Part shown: piece by piece, positions 54,171 through 64,000 of the stretch
Position numbering within the stretch: position 1 is the stretch's first letter
How the letters are laid out: every line of letters begins with the position of its first letter
From: Peribacillus cavernae
Lineage (GTDB): Bacteria > Bacillota > Bacilli > Bacillales > DSM-1321
Length of the DNA: 64,000 nucleotides
Direction: 5' to 3'
Assembly: GCF_003989135.1 (NCBI RefSeq)
Contig: NZ_RYZZ01000007.1
Location: 62,001 to 126,000 of the forward strand
The notes under the pieces: generated by a model
The model's input: only the letters and a program-made list of their open reading frames with translations
What the model was told of the DNA's origin: nothing
Database searches by the model: none
Position numbers and translations under genes: made by a program

Positions 54171-54323
54171 TAACAGCAAGTGTTTACAGAATGAAAATTC
54201 TATAATCCATTTTTCTTGATACATGATCGAATATAACATCAGGTTCATGCTCACCTCTTTTAGCCGTCTCGCACATGTTTTAGCTGCATACAATATGATA
54301 GCTGAAATAATTGGAGTGATTAG

Positions 54324-55100
54324 ATGGCAGTTATCAATACAAAGGAATGGCTGGAGAACGATTTTGCCGAGCCGTTAAAAATAGTAGCGAAATGCAAAGA
54401 ATTATTTTCCGAATCAAACCCTAAACCACTTTATAAGTATTTGCAGAGCCATGGTATGTACAGCCCGTCATCAAGGGCAAAAAAGGGCCTTGAAAACTTA
54501 ATCGAAAGAGATATATGGGGAGCAACAGAGGGAATTTATCATAAATACAAAGAATTATGGGCTGGGTCTGAAATTCCGGTTTATATTTTTCCCTTTAGAG
54601 AATCGAACGGATTGTCCAGGACCAAGAGTAATAAATCTGGTCTGGCTTTTAAAGATAAATTGTTTCTTTTTGTTCATTCCAGTATAAGCGATAAGGAGCT
54701 TGAAGCCGTTTTTGTCCATGAATATCACCATGTTTGCCGCCTGAACAGGCTGAAAAAAAACCCGGAGCAATATACCTTGCTTGATTCAATGATCATGGAA
54801 GGCCTTGCTGAGTATGCTGTTTTGAAGCATGTAGGAAAGCAGTATCTGGCAAAGTGGACTTCTTTATACGATGAAAAGGAACTGCTTAAATACTATGATC
54901 GCTATCTAAAGACACAGCTTCAGACAAAACGCACAGAGGAGCTTCATGATGAGTTGCTGCTTGGAGCAAAACCTTTTCCATCAATGCTTGGCTATTGTAC
55001 AGGTTATTATCTGGTAAGCAAGGCTGGGCTGGTTCCCGTTAAAAAGTCTTTTACCATTTTTTCAGAGGAAATTTTGAAAAAAGCGGATTTCAAGGAGTAA
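54324..55100 (+). CDS. yjaZ: YjaZ-like DUF2268 putative Zn protease
   Basis: 258 residues (261 in B. subtilis YjaZ). A zinc-peptidase motif HEYHH at 132-136 lies in AVFVHEYHHVCRLN, and DSMIMEGLAEYAVLKH supplies a downstream Glu, so it may be catalytic. The locus after fabF matches B. subtilis. No signal peptide, so cytoplasmic; substrate unknown. TTGGAGTGA precedes the ATG. Confidence 0.85.
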   Translation: MAVINTKEWLENDFAEPLKIVAKCKELFSESNPKPLYKYLQSHGMYSPSSRAKKGLENLIERDIWGATEGIYHKYKELWAGSEIPVYIFPFRESNGLSRTKSNKSGLAFKDKLFLFVHSSISDKELEAVFVHEYHHVCRLNRLKKNPEQYTLLDSMIMEGLAEYAVLKHVGKQYLAKWTSLYDEKELLKYYDRYLKTQLQTKRTEELHDELLLGAKPFPSMLGYCTGYYLVSKAGLVPVKKSFTIFSEEILKKADFKE

Positions 55101-55133
55101 GCCTTATCGTTGAAACGATAAGGCTTGTTTTCA
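55100..55133 (+). terminator. Terminator of yjaZ
   Basis: AGCCTTATCGTT (55100-55111) / AACGATAAGGCT (55114-55125), then TGTTTT. Confidence 0.85.
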
Positions 55134-55219
55134 GGGTAGCTGAAATTCAATGCTTTACATATTTCGCAATAGCCGTCCATATATTGTAGTAAAAAAGATT
55201 AGGACAGGAGCTTTCCAGG

Positions 55220-55474
55220 ATGTCTACCGAAAAAAAACCACCCACCTCATTAATAACTGATACGCTGTTTAGGTTCCTGGCATTGATAATCGGGTTTTCT
55301 TTGACTGTTTCGGGCGGTTTAAGCGTGATTGCCTATCTGAATCTTTTGGCAACAGGGCACAGTCTATTGGAGTATACTCTTTTCCTGCTGAAGAGAGTGG
55401 AATTTTATCTGCTCCCTATTGGGTTGCTAATGATATACGCAAGCCTTTATGTAAACCGTTCTAGACACAGATGA
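55220..55474 (+). CDS. Small two-to-three-helix membrane protein
   Basis: 84 residues. An N-terminal cytoplasmic stretch (MSTEKKPPTSLITD) is followed by LALIIGFSLTVSGGLSVIAY and FYLLPIGLLMIYASLYV helices, ending in a basic RSRHR. The family was not recognised. A weak GACAGGAG ribosome site precedes the ATG. In B. subtilis this gap holds the app peptide-transport operon, absent here. Confidence 0.55.
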   Translation: MSTEKKPPTSLITDTLFRFLALIIGFSLTVSGGLSVIAYLNLLATGHSLLEYTLFLLKRVEFYLLPIGLLMIYASLYVNRSRHR

Positions 55475-55579
55475 ATTTATATACATTTTTATACCATTCA
55501 TAGGAAAGACAGGAATAAATTTTCGCCGCTCTGCCTATACTGATGGACAAACAGTATTATGTTAGCGAGGGGTTAAATG

Positions 55580-56335
55580 ATGCTATATCTTCACGATGTA
55601 TGGGTAAATTGGTTTGAAGGGGAAGAAAACGGTTATAATATTTGCCAGTTCCATGAATGGAGAAAAGATGATGGCATTGAACTTCTGGACCAGGTGCCGC
55701 TGTTAAAAGTTTCGGCTCCGCTATTCAGCTACATAGAAAATGATTTATCTGAACTGCCTCAAGCCCTGCTCAATGACGTATATCAAAAAGCATTTTCAAG
55801 GAAAAACCATGAACGGGTCCAAATGGATTATTGCTTTGTCGTAACAGATGGTTCCGGGATCCTGGCAATTGATACGATCGGCTATCATATTCCTATCCGC
55901 AAAAGCAGGCTCATCCCGCGCCAGGAGACGATTGTATATGATATGTGTGAAAATCACCCGGTGATAGAATATACCTTTTCAGAAGGGGAGTCAACGGCAA
56001 AGGAACATCATATTTTATCGCCTGAACCATCTTTCATGAAAGGCTTGACAAGGAAGGAACGCCAGCTTAAACAGCTGCTGTTTATGGCTCTTGACCAGCT
56101 CTTTACAGCCGGCAACACGGCTGAAACCCGTTACTGGTACACCGAGTGGGCTCCGGAGAAATATGCATATATCCAGGATTTGAAATTCGAAGATGCCTGG
56201 CAAGAACTATATGAAGAAACACAGGAGGGCTGGTCGGACAAGCATTTCCTCCTATGCGAAAATTTAATTAAAGGGCAGCCATTTTTTGAAAAGCTATGGG
56301 AAATGGAAGTAGGCGACAGCCAGTCCATGTTATAA
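55580..56335 (+). CDS. yjbA: UPF0736 family protein YjbA
   Basis: 251 residues. [20 protein letters not shown] is the conserved UPF0736 opening; [20 protein letters not shown] and [20 protein letters not shown] follow. Function unknown. ATG at 55577 and 55580 are both in frame; GAGGGG (55567-55572) favours the second. Confidence 0.9.
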   Translation: MLYLHDVWVNWFEGEENGYNICQFHEWRKDDGIELLDQVPLLKVSAPLFSYIENDLSELPQALLNDVYQKAFSRKNHERVQMDYCFVVTDGSGILAIDTIGYHIPIRKSRLIPRQETIVYDMCENHPVIEYTFSEGESTAKEHHILSPEPSFMKGLTRKERQLKQLLFMALDQLFTAGNTAETRYWYTEWAPEKYAYIQDLKFEDAWQELYEETQEGWSDKHFLLCENLIKGQPFFEKLWEMEVGDSQSML

Positions 56336-56340
56336 GAGAA

Positions 56341-56384
56341 AAGAAGAAGCGCCCTGTAAAGTGGAACAGGACGCTTCTTCTTTT

Positions 56385-56386
<2 letters not shown>
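56341..56386. terminator. Terminator between convergent yjbA and trpS
   Basis: Left arm AAGAAGAAGCG plus CCTGT from 56341, right arm ACAGG plus CGCTTCTTC to 56380, one C/A mismatch, then TTTTTT; symmetric enough to act on both strands. Confidence 0.8.
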
Positions 56387-57443
<1,057 letters not shown>

Positions 57444-57503
57444 CTATTCCACTGTTTTAGACAAATTAACAAACCTTATAAGCATAAACACTTTTTCTGA
57501 AAT

Positions 57504-57848
57504 TCATAAGTAGTAGAAAAATAAGGCAGCTAACATGATAAGCAGCAAAAAAAGGCCGACCATCAGGCAAGAGTTATACCTGAAGGAAATAAGCTCTGAC
57601 AGCGGAGTTTTTTCCTCTTTTAATTGGCGATCTCTGCTTGACTCAAATACAGTCCGGAAGCTGAAGAAGATTGCGTCAAAAAACCCTTTCTGAATAACCA
57701 TCGTCAACAAAGAAAGAGTTAACAGTCCTCCGGAAATATAAAATGAAATATCAATAAAATGAAGCAGCGATATCTCCCTGAAAAAAATCAATGAAAACAA
57801 AAAAACAAGAATGAGGACAACAGCCATCCAGATAAAGATTCTTTTCAA
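57504..57848 (-). CDS. DUF3899-like membrane protein
   Basis: 114 residues with three membrane helices: an N-terminal IWMAVVLILVFLFSLIF, ISGGLLTLSLLTMVIQ and a C-terminal LMVGLFLLLIMLAALFFYYL. FFDAIFFSFRTVFESSRDRQ matches the DUF3899 pattern. It lies upstream of and parallel to trpS and may be cotranscribed. Function unknown. Confidence 0.65.
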   Translation of the reverse strand: MKRIFIWMAVVLILVFLFSLIFFREISLLHFIDISFYISGGLLTLSLLTMVIQKGFFDAIFFSFRTVFESSRDRQLKEEKTPLSELISFRYNSCLMVGLFLLLIMLAALFFYYL

Positions 57849-58216
57849 TTAAAAAAACCTCACTCACTTTATTAATATTAGAAGTAGTATACCAAAAATA
57901 TGAAGCAAAAGTATAATTAGAAAAACAAAGATATTATTTTAATATAATTATTTTTTCTCGACATGCATAATTATAGAAAATATGGCCATTTCAGTCATGA
58001 TTCCGCAACGTATTTTATTCCTAACTTTCAGGTTTATTTTGCTGGTTTAAAGCGCTAAAATGTAGAAAGATAAAATTTAAACGGGCATTTTCTCTCATTT
58101 TCAAAAACTTTATTAAAACTTTGTAAACTTTTTTAAAAAAATATATATACAAAATTCTAAAAACTTGTATAATAATCCTTGTAAGAATTTTTCATAAAAA
58201 AAGGGGTGTCACAAAT
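57849..58216 (+). other. AT-rich intergenic region upstream of oppA
   Basis: About 370 bases between the divergent DUF3899 gene and oppA. A TATAAT at 58168-58173, directly preceded by TG, is a likely -10 with no good -35. GAATTTTTCATAAAA just downstream recalls a CodY-type box but matches poorly. No gene was seen. Confidence 0.4.
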
Positions 58217-59917
58217 TTGAAAAAGTCAAAATTTTCGTTGCTTTTTATTCTTACACTTGTTTTCAGTTTAATCCTGGCTGCATGTAGCGGCGGTGGAGAT
58301 GACGAAGCATCAAGTGATAATAATGAAGGCAAAGGCGAGTCTAAATCTGCCGCTAAGCAAGAATTGAAGATCCTGGATTCTTCTGAAATTCCAACAATGG
58401 ATACTGCACTTGCTGAAGGTTCAACAAGCTTTGATTACATCAACAACGTAGGCGAAGGTCTGTATCGTCTTGACTTGGAAAATAAGCCGGTTCCGGCCAT
58501 GGCTGAAGGTGAGCCAGAAATCAATGAAGACAAAACTGTCTTTACTTTCAAATTAAGAGACGCAAAGTGGTCTAATGGAGATCCTGTTACTGCCAACGAT
58601 TTCGTTTTTGCTTGGCGGAGAGCGATCGACCCTAAGACTGCTTCTCCATACGGTCCGTACATGATGGGCGGAAAGATTAAAGGCGCTCAAGAGATTACGG
58701 ATGCTGCAGCTGCTAAAAAGTCTTACAAACTTGAATCATTAGGCGTAGTAGCTAAAGATGACAAGACATTGGAAGTTACTTTAGATAAGCCTATCCCATA
58801 TTGGGAAGACTTATTTGCATTTCCAACTTTCTATCCACAACAAGAGAAGTTTGTTACAGAAAAAGGGAAAGATTACGCAAGCAATAAAGACAACATGCTT
58901 TACAATGGGCCATTCGTAATGACAAAGTGGGACGGACCTACTGGTACTGAGTGGGTTCTTGAAAAGAACGAAAACTATTGGGATAAAGACAGCGTAAAAC
59001 TAGATAAACTTACCTTTAACGTAGTTAAAGATTCTAATGCTCAGGCTACTGCTTTTGAAGCTGGTGAAGTAGACAGGACTTGGAAACTTTCTTCCGACCT
59101 AGTTCCTCAATATGAAGGCGACGATCGCTTAGTTAACGAGCTTGAGAAAACTACATTCTGGATGAAAATGAACCAACAAAATGAAGCTCTAAAGAATGTA
59201 AATATCCGCCGTGCTATTGCACAAGGGTTTAACAAAGAAGATTTTGCTGCTAGCATCCTAAATAACGGTTCCCTTCCTGCTAATGGACAAATGCCTGCAG
59301 AATTCGTAACTGATCCGGCATCTGGTAAAGACTGGCGTGAAGTTAACGGTGATTTGATTAAATTTGACGCTGAAGCTGCAAAAGCTTCATGGGAAAAAGG
59401 CTTAAAAGAGCTTGGAGAAACAAAACTTACTCTAAGATATCTTGGAGGAGATACTGAAACTGCCAAGAAATCTGCAGAGTACTTCAAAAACCAATTAGAA
59501 ACCAACCTTCCTGGGTTAGAACTAAAGGTTGAAAGCGTACCGTTTGCCGTACGTTTGGAACGTGATAACAAGCAAGACTATGATTTACAAGAAGCTGGAT
59601 GGGGCCCGGATTACCGTGACCCAATGTCTTTCTCTGACTTATTCGTGACTGGCGGAGGAAGCAACAGAATGGATTACTCTAACAAAGAATACGATGCATT
59701 AATTAAAAAGGCTCGTACTGAGCTTGGTGACAAACCAGAAGAATATTACAAGACTTTAATGGAAGCTGAAAAAATCCTAATTGAAGAAGATGTTGCGGTC
59801 GCTCCAATCTATCAACGTAATAGTGCAACCCTAACAGCAACCAAGATTAAGGATATTGCAGTGTATGATTACGGTCCAGACTATTCTTATAAATGGGCTT
59901 ATGTAGCAGAAGAATAA
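58217..59917 (+). CDS. oppA: Oligopeptide ABC transporter, binding lipoprotein OppA
   Basis: 566 residues, SBP family 5. The signal peptide ends at lipobox LAAC, lipidated Cys23. Family blocks include FKLRDAKWSNGDPVTANDFV, PYMMGGKIKGAQEI and YDLQEAGWGPDYRDPMSFSD. It captures peptides at the outer membrane face and delivers them to OppBC; in bacilli Opp also imports sporulation and competence peptides. Start is TTG at 58217 after AAGGGGTG. A hairpin follows. Confidence 0.94.
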   Translation: MKKSKFSLLFILTLVFSLILAACSGGGDDEASSDNNEGKGESKSAAKQELKILDSSEIPTMDTALAEGSTSFDYINNVGEGLYRLDLENKPVPAMAEGEPEINEDKTVFTFKLRDAKWSNGDPVTANDFVFAWRRAIDPKTASPYGPYMMGGKIKGAQEITDAAAAKKSYKLESLGVVAKDDKTLEVTLDKPIPYWEDLFAFPTFYPQQEKFVTEKGKDYASNKDNMLYNGPFVMTKWDGPTGTEWVLEKNENYWDKDSVKLDKLTFNVVKDSNAQATAFEAGEVDRTWKLSSDLVPQYEGDDRLVNELEKTTFWMKMNQQNEALKNVNIRRAIAQGFNKEDFAASILNNGSLPANGQMPAEFVTDPASGKDWREVNGDLIKFDAEAAKASWEKGLKELGETKLTLRYLGGDTETAKKSAEYFKNQLETNLPGLELKVESVPFAVRLERDNKQDYDLQEAGWGPDYRDPMSFSDLFVTGGGSNRMDYSNKEYDALIKKARTELGDKPEEYYKTLMEAEKILIEEDVAVAPIYQRNSATLTATKIKDIAVYDYGPDYSYKWAYVAEE

Positions 59918-59965
59918 AAAATATTGGTAGATTTTCTTTTCTAAATATATAATATTTTAGAAGTG

Positions 59966-60003
59966 AAAAGAGAGTATATTTAACAGATATACTCTCTTTT
60001 TCC
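59966..60003 (+). terminator. Intercistronic terminator/attenuator between oppA and oppB
   Basis: AAAAGAGAGTATAT (59966-59979) pairs perfectly with ATATACTCTCTTTT (59987-60000), then TTCCC. Partial termination here would make oppA message exceed oppBCDF. Confidence 0.85.
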
Positions 60004-60064
60004 CTGTAAGAGAATATTTAAACTAAAGGGAATATTTTGATTTATGCAATAGGAGGTGCGCAAA

Positions 60065-60994
60065 ATGGCCAAGTATTTGGTTAAACGGGTTTTTTATATG
60101 GTTATTACACTATTTATTATTGCTTCGATGACATTTTTTCTGATGAAGCTTATTCCGGGATCACCATTTGCCAATGCTAATAAATTGGGCCCGGCTCAGT
60201 TGGAAATAATGAATGAGAAATACGGTCTAGATCAACCTGTACCAGTTCAATACGTAAAATATCTTGGGAATCTCGTGCAAGGAGATCTCGGTGTTGCCTT
60301 TCAATTTGGTAATACTCCGGTGAGTGATTTGCTGGTTAACAGACTTGGGCCATCCTTGCAGCTTGGATTACAAGCGATGATTTTCGGTTCTATTATTGGA
60401 ATATTATTAGGAGTAATCGCTGCATTAAGGCAGAATACATGGATCGATTACGGATCTACATTTCTTGCTGTAATAGGTAAAGCAATTCCCAACTTTGTTT
60501 TTGCAGGTTTATTACAATTCTTTTTCGCTCTGAAATTAGGCTGGTTTCCGGTTCTTTTTTGGAAGGGACCCGAATATACCGTCCTTCCAACTATCGCCCT
60601 TTCCATGTTTCCGCTTGCCATAGCAGCCCGTTTTATGAGAACAGAAATGATTGAGATATTGAGTTCTGATTATATTACGTTGGCAAAAGCAAAAGGTGCA
60701 AACTTTTTTGAAGTTGCGTTTAAGCATGCTCTAAGAAATGCCTTGATTCCGGTTATAACCGTGCTAGGACCATTAACGGCATCCTTAATGACAGGATCGC
60801 TTGTTGTGGAGGAAATTTTTGGTATACCGGGAATCGGGGAACAATTTGTTAAGTCAATTGCGGTTAATGACTATAATGTCATTATGGGAACTAACCTGGT
60901 ATATGCGGCTTTATTCGTCGTAATTATCTTAATTGTGGATATATTATACGGTGTCATAGATCCACGAATCAGGGTTGCAGGAGGTAAGAAGTAA
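60065..60994 (+). CDS. oppB: Oligopeptide ABC transporter permease OppB
   Basis: 309 residues, six membrane helices. TLAKAKGANFFEVAFKHALR is the EAA loop that contacts the ATPases; GSLVVEEIFGIPGIGEQFVK is conserved. A GTG three codons upstream is in frame, but AGGAGGTG (60051-60058) suits the ATG at 60065. The stop shares a base with oppC start (TAATG). Confidence 0.95.
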   Translation: MAKYLVKRVFYMVITLFIIASMTFFLMKLIPGSPFANANKLGPAQLEIMNEKYGLDQPVPVQYVKYLGNLVQGDLGVAFQFGNTPVSDLLVNRLGPSLQLGLQAMIFGSIIGILLGVIAALRQNTWIDYGSTFLAVIGKAIPNFVFAGLLQFFFALKLGWFPVLFWKGPEYTVLPTIALSMFPLAIAARFMRTEMIEILSSDYITLAKAKGANFFEVAFKHALRNALIPVITVLGPLTASLMTGSLVVEEIFGIPGIGEQFVKSIAVNDYNVIMGTNLVYAALFVVIILIVDILYGVIDPRIRVAGGKK

Positions 60995-62028
60995 TGGCAC
61001 AGAACAATGAAAAAATAGCTGCTGAAAAATTTGCTCCGGCCATTATTGATTCTGCAAAAAGCGAAGAAATTAACAAGCCCAGCTTAAGTTTTTGGCAAGA
61101 TAGTTGGATGCGGGTCCGCAAAAATAAAGCTGCTGTAGCTAGCTTAGTAATAATGATGTTCATGATTATCTTAGCATTCCTTGGCCCTGTGATTAGCGGA
61201 AAGGATAGCGAAGCACAAAATGTTACCCAAAATAATCTCCCGCCTAAAGTACAAGGTTTGGAAAACGTCAGCTGGCTTCCTTTTGATGGTACGAAAACTT
61301 TGCCAAACGGTAAAGAAGTGGATTACTATAAACAGAAAAATGTTGATGAAGATGAATATTATTGGTTTGGTACAGATGCTCTCGGTCGTGATTTATTTAC
61401 TCGTGTCTGGGAAGGTACCCAGGTATCGTTGTATATTGCTTTCCTGGCAGCATTAATAGATTTGGTTGTAGGTGTCACATATGGGGCTGTATCGGGTTAC
61501 TACGGCGGACGTCTTGATAATACTATGCAGCGTATCGCCGAAGTGTTAATGGGAATACCGACCTTGGTGGTCGTAATTTTGATGATTCTCGTTCTTGAGC
61601 CAGGGATTGTATCGATTGCTGTTGCTATGAGTGTGACCGGATGGGTAGGAATGTCGCGTGTGATCAGGGCACAAGTACTAAAATTGAAGGAACAAGAATT
61701 TATACTGGCCTCCCGGACATTAGGGAATTCCAATACAAAAATTATTTCTAAACATTTATTACCCAACCTGGCAGGGGTTATAATCATAAATACAATGTTT
61801 TCAATTCCGAATGCAATCTTTTTTGAAGCATTTTTAAGCTTTATCGGTTTAGGACTTCAGCCGCCAGATGCTTCCCTTGGTACACTTATTGATGATGGGT
61901 TCAAAGTATTGCGCCTACATCCACACGAAATGATTATTCCAGCTATAGTTATAAGTATTATCATGGTATCGTTCAATATGCTTGCCGATGGATTAAGGGA
62001 TGCCCTCGATCCGAAAATGCGAGATTAA
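60994..62028 (+). CDS. oppC: Oligopeptide ABC transporter permease OppC
   Basis: 344 residues. An N-terminal cytoplasmic segment, a first helix (AAVASLVIMMFMIILAFLGP), an extracytoplasmic loop, then the permease core with EAA loop ILASRTLGNSNTKIISKHLL and FEAFLSFIGLGLQPPDASLG. Partner of OppB. GGAGGTAAG within oppB is its ribosome site. Confidence 0.95.
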   Translation: MAQNNEKIAAEKFAPAIIDSAKSEEINKPSLSFWQDSWMRVRKNKAAVASLVIMMFMIILAFLGPVISGKDSEAQNVTQNNLPPKVQGLENVSWLPFDGTKTLPNGKEVDYYKQKNVDEDEYYWFGTDALGRDLFTRVWEGTQVSLYIAFLAALIDLVVGVTYGAVSGYYGGRLDNTMQRIAEVLMGIPTLVVVILMILVLEPGIVSIAVAMSVTGWVGMSRVIRAQVLKLKEQEFILASRTLGNSNTKIISKHLLPNLAGVIIINTMFSIPNAIFFEAFLSFIGLGLQPPDASLGTLIDDGFKVLRLHPHEMIIPAIVISIIMVSFNMLADGLRDALDPKMRD

Positions 62029-62044
62029 GAGGTAGGTGAAGGTA

Positions 62045-63088
62045 ATGGAAAATATATTGGAAGTGAAAGACTTAAATATCTCGTTTCATACTTTTGGCGG
62101 GGAGGTGAAAGCGATCCGCGGTGTTGATTTTGAACTAAAAAAAGGCGAAACGCTTGCAATTGTCGGTGAATCTGGTTCTGGCAAGTCAGTAACGACTAAG
62201 TCAATCATGAGACTTTTACCACCTGGAAACTCAGAGATTAAGAATGGACAAATATTATTTGGCGGAAAAGATCTGGCAAAGTTATCAGATCGGCAAATGC
62301 AAAAAATCCGTGGAAAAGATATTTCGATGATCTTTCAGGATCCGATGACATCCTTAAATCCGACTATTAAAGTTGGGAAACAAATCATGGAACCGATTAT
62401 CAAGCATCAAGATGCAAGCAGGGCAACTGCAAAGAAAAGAGCTTTGGATTTGCTTCATTTAGTTGGGATTCCACAGCCTGAACAAAGGTTTGAGCAATAT
62501 CCGCATCAGTTTTCCGGCGGGATGAGACAAAGGGTGGTCATAGCCATCGCACTTGCCTGCAACCCGAAAATTCTGATTGCTGATGAGCCTACGACAGCAC
62601 TTGATGTAACGATTCAAGCCCAGATTTTGGAATTGATGAAAGAATTGCAGAAAAAGATTGATACATCGATCATCTTCATCACCCATGACCTAGGCGTGGT
62701 TGCTAATGTCGCTGATCGTGTCGCGGTTATGTATGGCGGGAAAATTGTTGAAGTCGGAACAGTCGACGAAATTTTCTACAATCCGAAACATCCATATACA
62801 TGGGGATTAATCAGTTCTATGCCAAGCTTGGATTCCAGGGATGAAGAACTATATGCGATTCCCGGAACTCCTCCTGATCTCCTTAATCCGCCTAAAGGGG
62901 ATGCGTTTGCACCACGAAATGCTTATGCGATGCAAATTGATTTAGAGGAGCAGCCTCCGATGTTTAAAGTTTCAGACACTCATTATGCAGCTACCTGGCT
63001 GTTGCACCCGGATGCTCCGAAGGTAGAGCCTCCCGAAGCTGTTAAGAGACGAATGAAACAGTTTTTTTCAGAGCAGGAGGGTAAATGA
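62045..63088 (+). CDS. oppD: Oligopeptide ABC transporter ATPase OppD
   Basis: 347 residues. Walker A GESGSGKSV (41-49), Q-loop FQDPMTSLNP, signature FSGGMRQR, Walker B ILIADEPTTALD and switch ITHDLGVVANVADRVAVMYG. The C-terminal oligopeptide domain has HPYTWGLISSMPSLDS. A GTG three codons upstream (62036) is also possible; AGGTGAAGG favours the ATG. Confidence 0.94.
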   Translation: MENILEVKDLNISFHTFGGEVKAIRGVDFELKKGETLAIVGESGSGKSVTTKSIMRLLPPGNSEIKNGQILFGGKDLAKLSDRQMQKIRGKDISMIFQDPMTSLNPTIKVGKQIMEPIIKHQDASRATAKKRALDLLHLVGIPQPEQRFEQYPHQFSGGMRQRVVIAIALACNPKILIADEPTTALDVTIQAQILELMKELQKKIDTSIIFITHDLGVVANVADRVAVMYGGKIVEVGTVDEIFYNPKHPYTWGLISSMPSLDSRDEELYAIPGTPPDLLNPPKGDAFAPRNAYAMQIDLEEQPPMFKVSDTHYAATWLLHPDAPKVEPPEAVKRRMKQFFSEQEGK

Positions 63089-64000
63089 TGGCACAACGTG
63101 AAAAATTGCTGGAAATAAAGAATTTAAAACAATATTTTAATGTTGGCAAGCCAAGCATGGTAAAAGCGGTCGACGATGTCTCTTTTGATATTTATAAAGG
63201 GGAAACTCTTGGGCTTGTTGGAGAATCCGGTTGCGGAAAGTCAACAACCGGACGTACAATCATTCGTCTTTACGATGCAACCGATGGCGAAGTCAATTTT
63301 AACGGAGTTAATGTACATGGAAAGAAATCCAAAAGTGAACTAAAAGCTTTTAATCGCAAGATGCAAATGATCTTCCAGGATCCTTCTGCCTCTTTAAATC
63401 AGCGCATGAAAGTATCTGATATCATCGCGGAAGGCATTGATATTCACGGACTGGCCAAGACGAGACAGGAACGCATGGAAATGGTGTATAACTTATTGGA
63501 GACAGTAGGTTTGAATCGTGAACATGCCAACCGTTATCCGCATGAATTTTCCGGCGGACAGCGCCAGCGTATCGGAATTGCGCGTGCCCTGGCCGTTCAG
63601 CCTGAATTCATTATTGCGGACGAACCGATTTCAGCATTGGATGTATCGATTCAAGCACAGGTTGTCAATTTGTTGAAAAAACTGCAAAAGGAAAAAGAAC
63701 TGACCTATTTGTTTATCGCCCATGATCTGTCGATGGTTAAGTATATCAGTGACAGAATCGGTGTTATGTACTTTGGAAAGCTTGTGGAACTGACAACGAG
63801 CGATGAACTGTATGCCAATCCGCTGCACCCTTACACACAATCCCTGTTATCGGCGATTCCGCTACCGGATCCGGAAAGTGAAAGAACGAGAAAACGGAAG
63901 GTGTACAACCTGAACATTCATAACTATGCAGAAGGTGAAGAAGTGAAAATGCGTGAAGTGAAACCTGGACATTTTGTATATTGTTCAGAAAAGGAATTAA
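63088..64000 (+). CDS. oppF: Oligopeptide ABC transporter ATPase OppF (cut by window end)
   Basis: 304 codons visible with no stop by base 64000, so nearly complete. Walker A GESGCGKST (45-53), FQDPSASLNQ, signature FSGGQRQRIGIARAL, Walker B IIADEPISALDVS, and HDLSMVKYISDRIGVMYFGK. It forms the ATPase pair with OppD. It starts ATG 63088, overlapping the oppD TGA; an ATG one codon earlier is closer to GGAGGG. Confidence 0.94.
   Translation, partial: MAQREKLLEIKNLKQYFNVGKPSMVKAVDDVSFDIYKGETLGLVGESGCGKSTTGRTIIRLYDATDGEVNFNGVNVHGKKSKSELKAFNRKMQMIFQDPSASLNQRMKVSDIIAEGIDIHGLAKTRQERMEMVYNLLETVGLNREHANRYPHEFSGGQRQRIGIARALAVQPEFIIADEPISALDVSIQAQVVNLLKKLQKEKELTYLFIAHDLSMVKYISDRIGVMYFGKLVELTTSDELYANPLHPYTQSLLSAIPLPDPESERTRKRKVYNLNIHNYAEGEEVKMREVKPGHFVYCSEKEL

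Noticed and set aside
58190..58205. CodY-like box before oppA
   Set aside because: Too many mismatches to the CodY consensus in a very AT-rich setting.

Overview
The window is a chromosomal segment of a low-GC, endospore-forming member of the Bacillaceae. Three things support this. Gene order follows Bacillus subtilis closely but is compacted (lcfB/yhfN, comK, yhjE/sip, addBA, gerPA-F, yisK/yisL/asnO, yitK, degV, yitT, gsiB, yitU/V/W, argCJBD-carAB-argF, yjzC/yjzD, yjaU/yjaV/comZ, fabH-fabF, yjaZ, yjbA, trpS, oppABCDF). A complete spore-germination gerP operon is present. Start codons are preceded by strong AGGAGG-type ribosome sites, with several TTG and GTG starts. No rRNA, tRNA, CRISPR, prophage or insertion sequence was found.

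Layout. 1-6.3 kb: the 3' end of an acyl-CoA ligase, a broken small membrane gene, an enoyl-CoA hydratase, an HD hydrolase, the AzlCD pair, an M48 protease and a YitT protein. 6.3-9 kb: an IDEAL-domain gene and comK facing apart across an AT-rich regulator region, then a TVP38 protein and signal peptidase I. 9-16.6 kb: a 32-bp perfect palindrome, then addB-addA, the recombination nuclease/helicase. 16.7-19.1 kb: gerPA-F on the minus strand under a sigma-K-like promoter, divergent from an acyl-CoA synthetase. 19-26.4 kb: a DUF418 protein, a YisK-type decarboxylase, YisL, a DUF2777 protein and AsnO. 26.5-30.3 kb: an orphan sugar-binding lipoprotein, a membrane-tethered amylase-like protein with altered catalytic motifs, and the wreck of an rsgA-type GTPase gene. 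30.3-37.5 kb: stress and housekeeping genes (SDR, YajQ, DegV, YitT, GsiB under a sigma-B-like promoter, HAD phosphatase, esterase, DUF59). 37.7-48.4 kb: a solitary moaA, then the arginine/carbamoyl-phosphate operon behind tandem ARG boxes. 48.5-57.9 kb: small Yjz proteins, yjaU/yjaV, a remnant of med, comZ, fabH-fabF behind a FapR operator, yjaZ, yjbA, trpS. 57.9-64 kb: oppABCDF, cut by the window end.

How the genes work together. Three groups relate to competence and DNA uptake: comK with its IDEAL neighbour, addAB, and the med/comZ locus, where med is reduced to a 35-codon scrap while comZ is intact. The arginine genes form one overlapping operon with likely ArgR/AhrC sites at argC and possibly at carA. 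oppA is separated from oppBCDF by a strong hairpin expected to give binding protein in excess over permease.

The most unusual items are the amylase-like protein (altered at conserved GH13 positions, including loss of the third catalytic Asp), the med and rsgA remnants, and the unexplained 32-bp palindrome before addB. I did not find a wholly new multi-gene system; most of the window is conserved Bacillus core genome.
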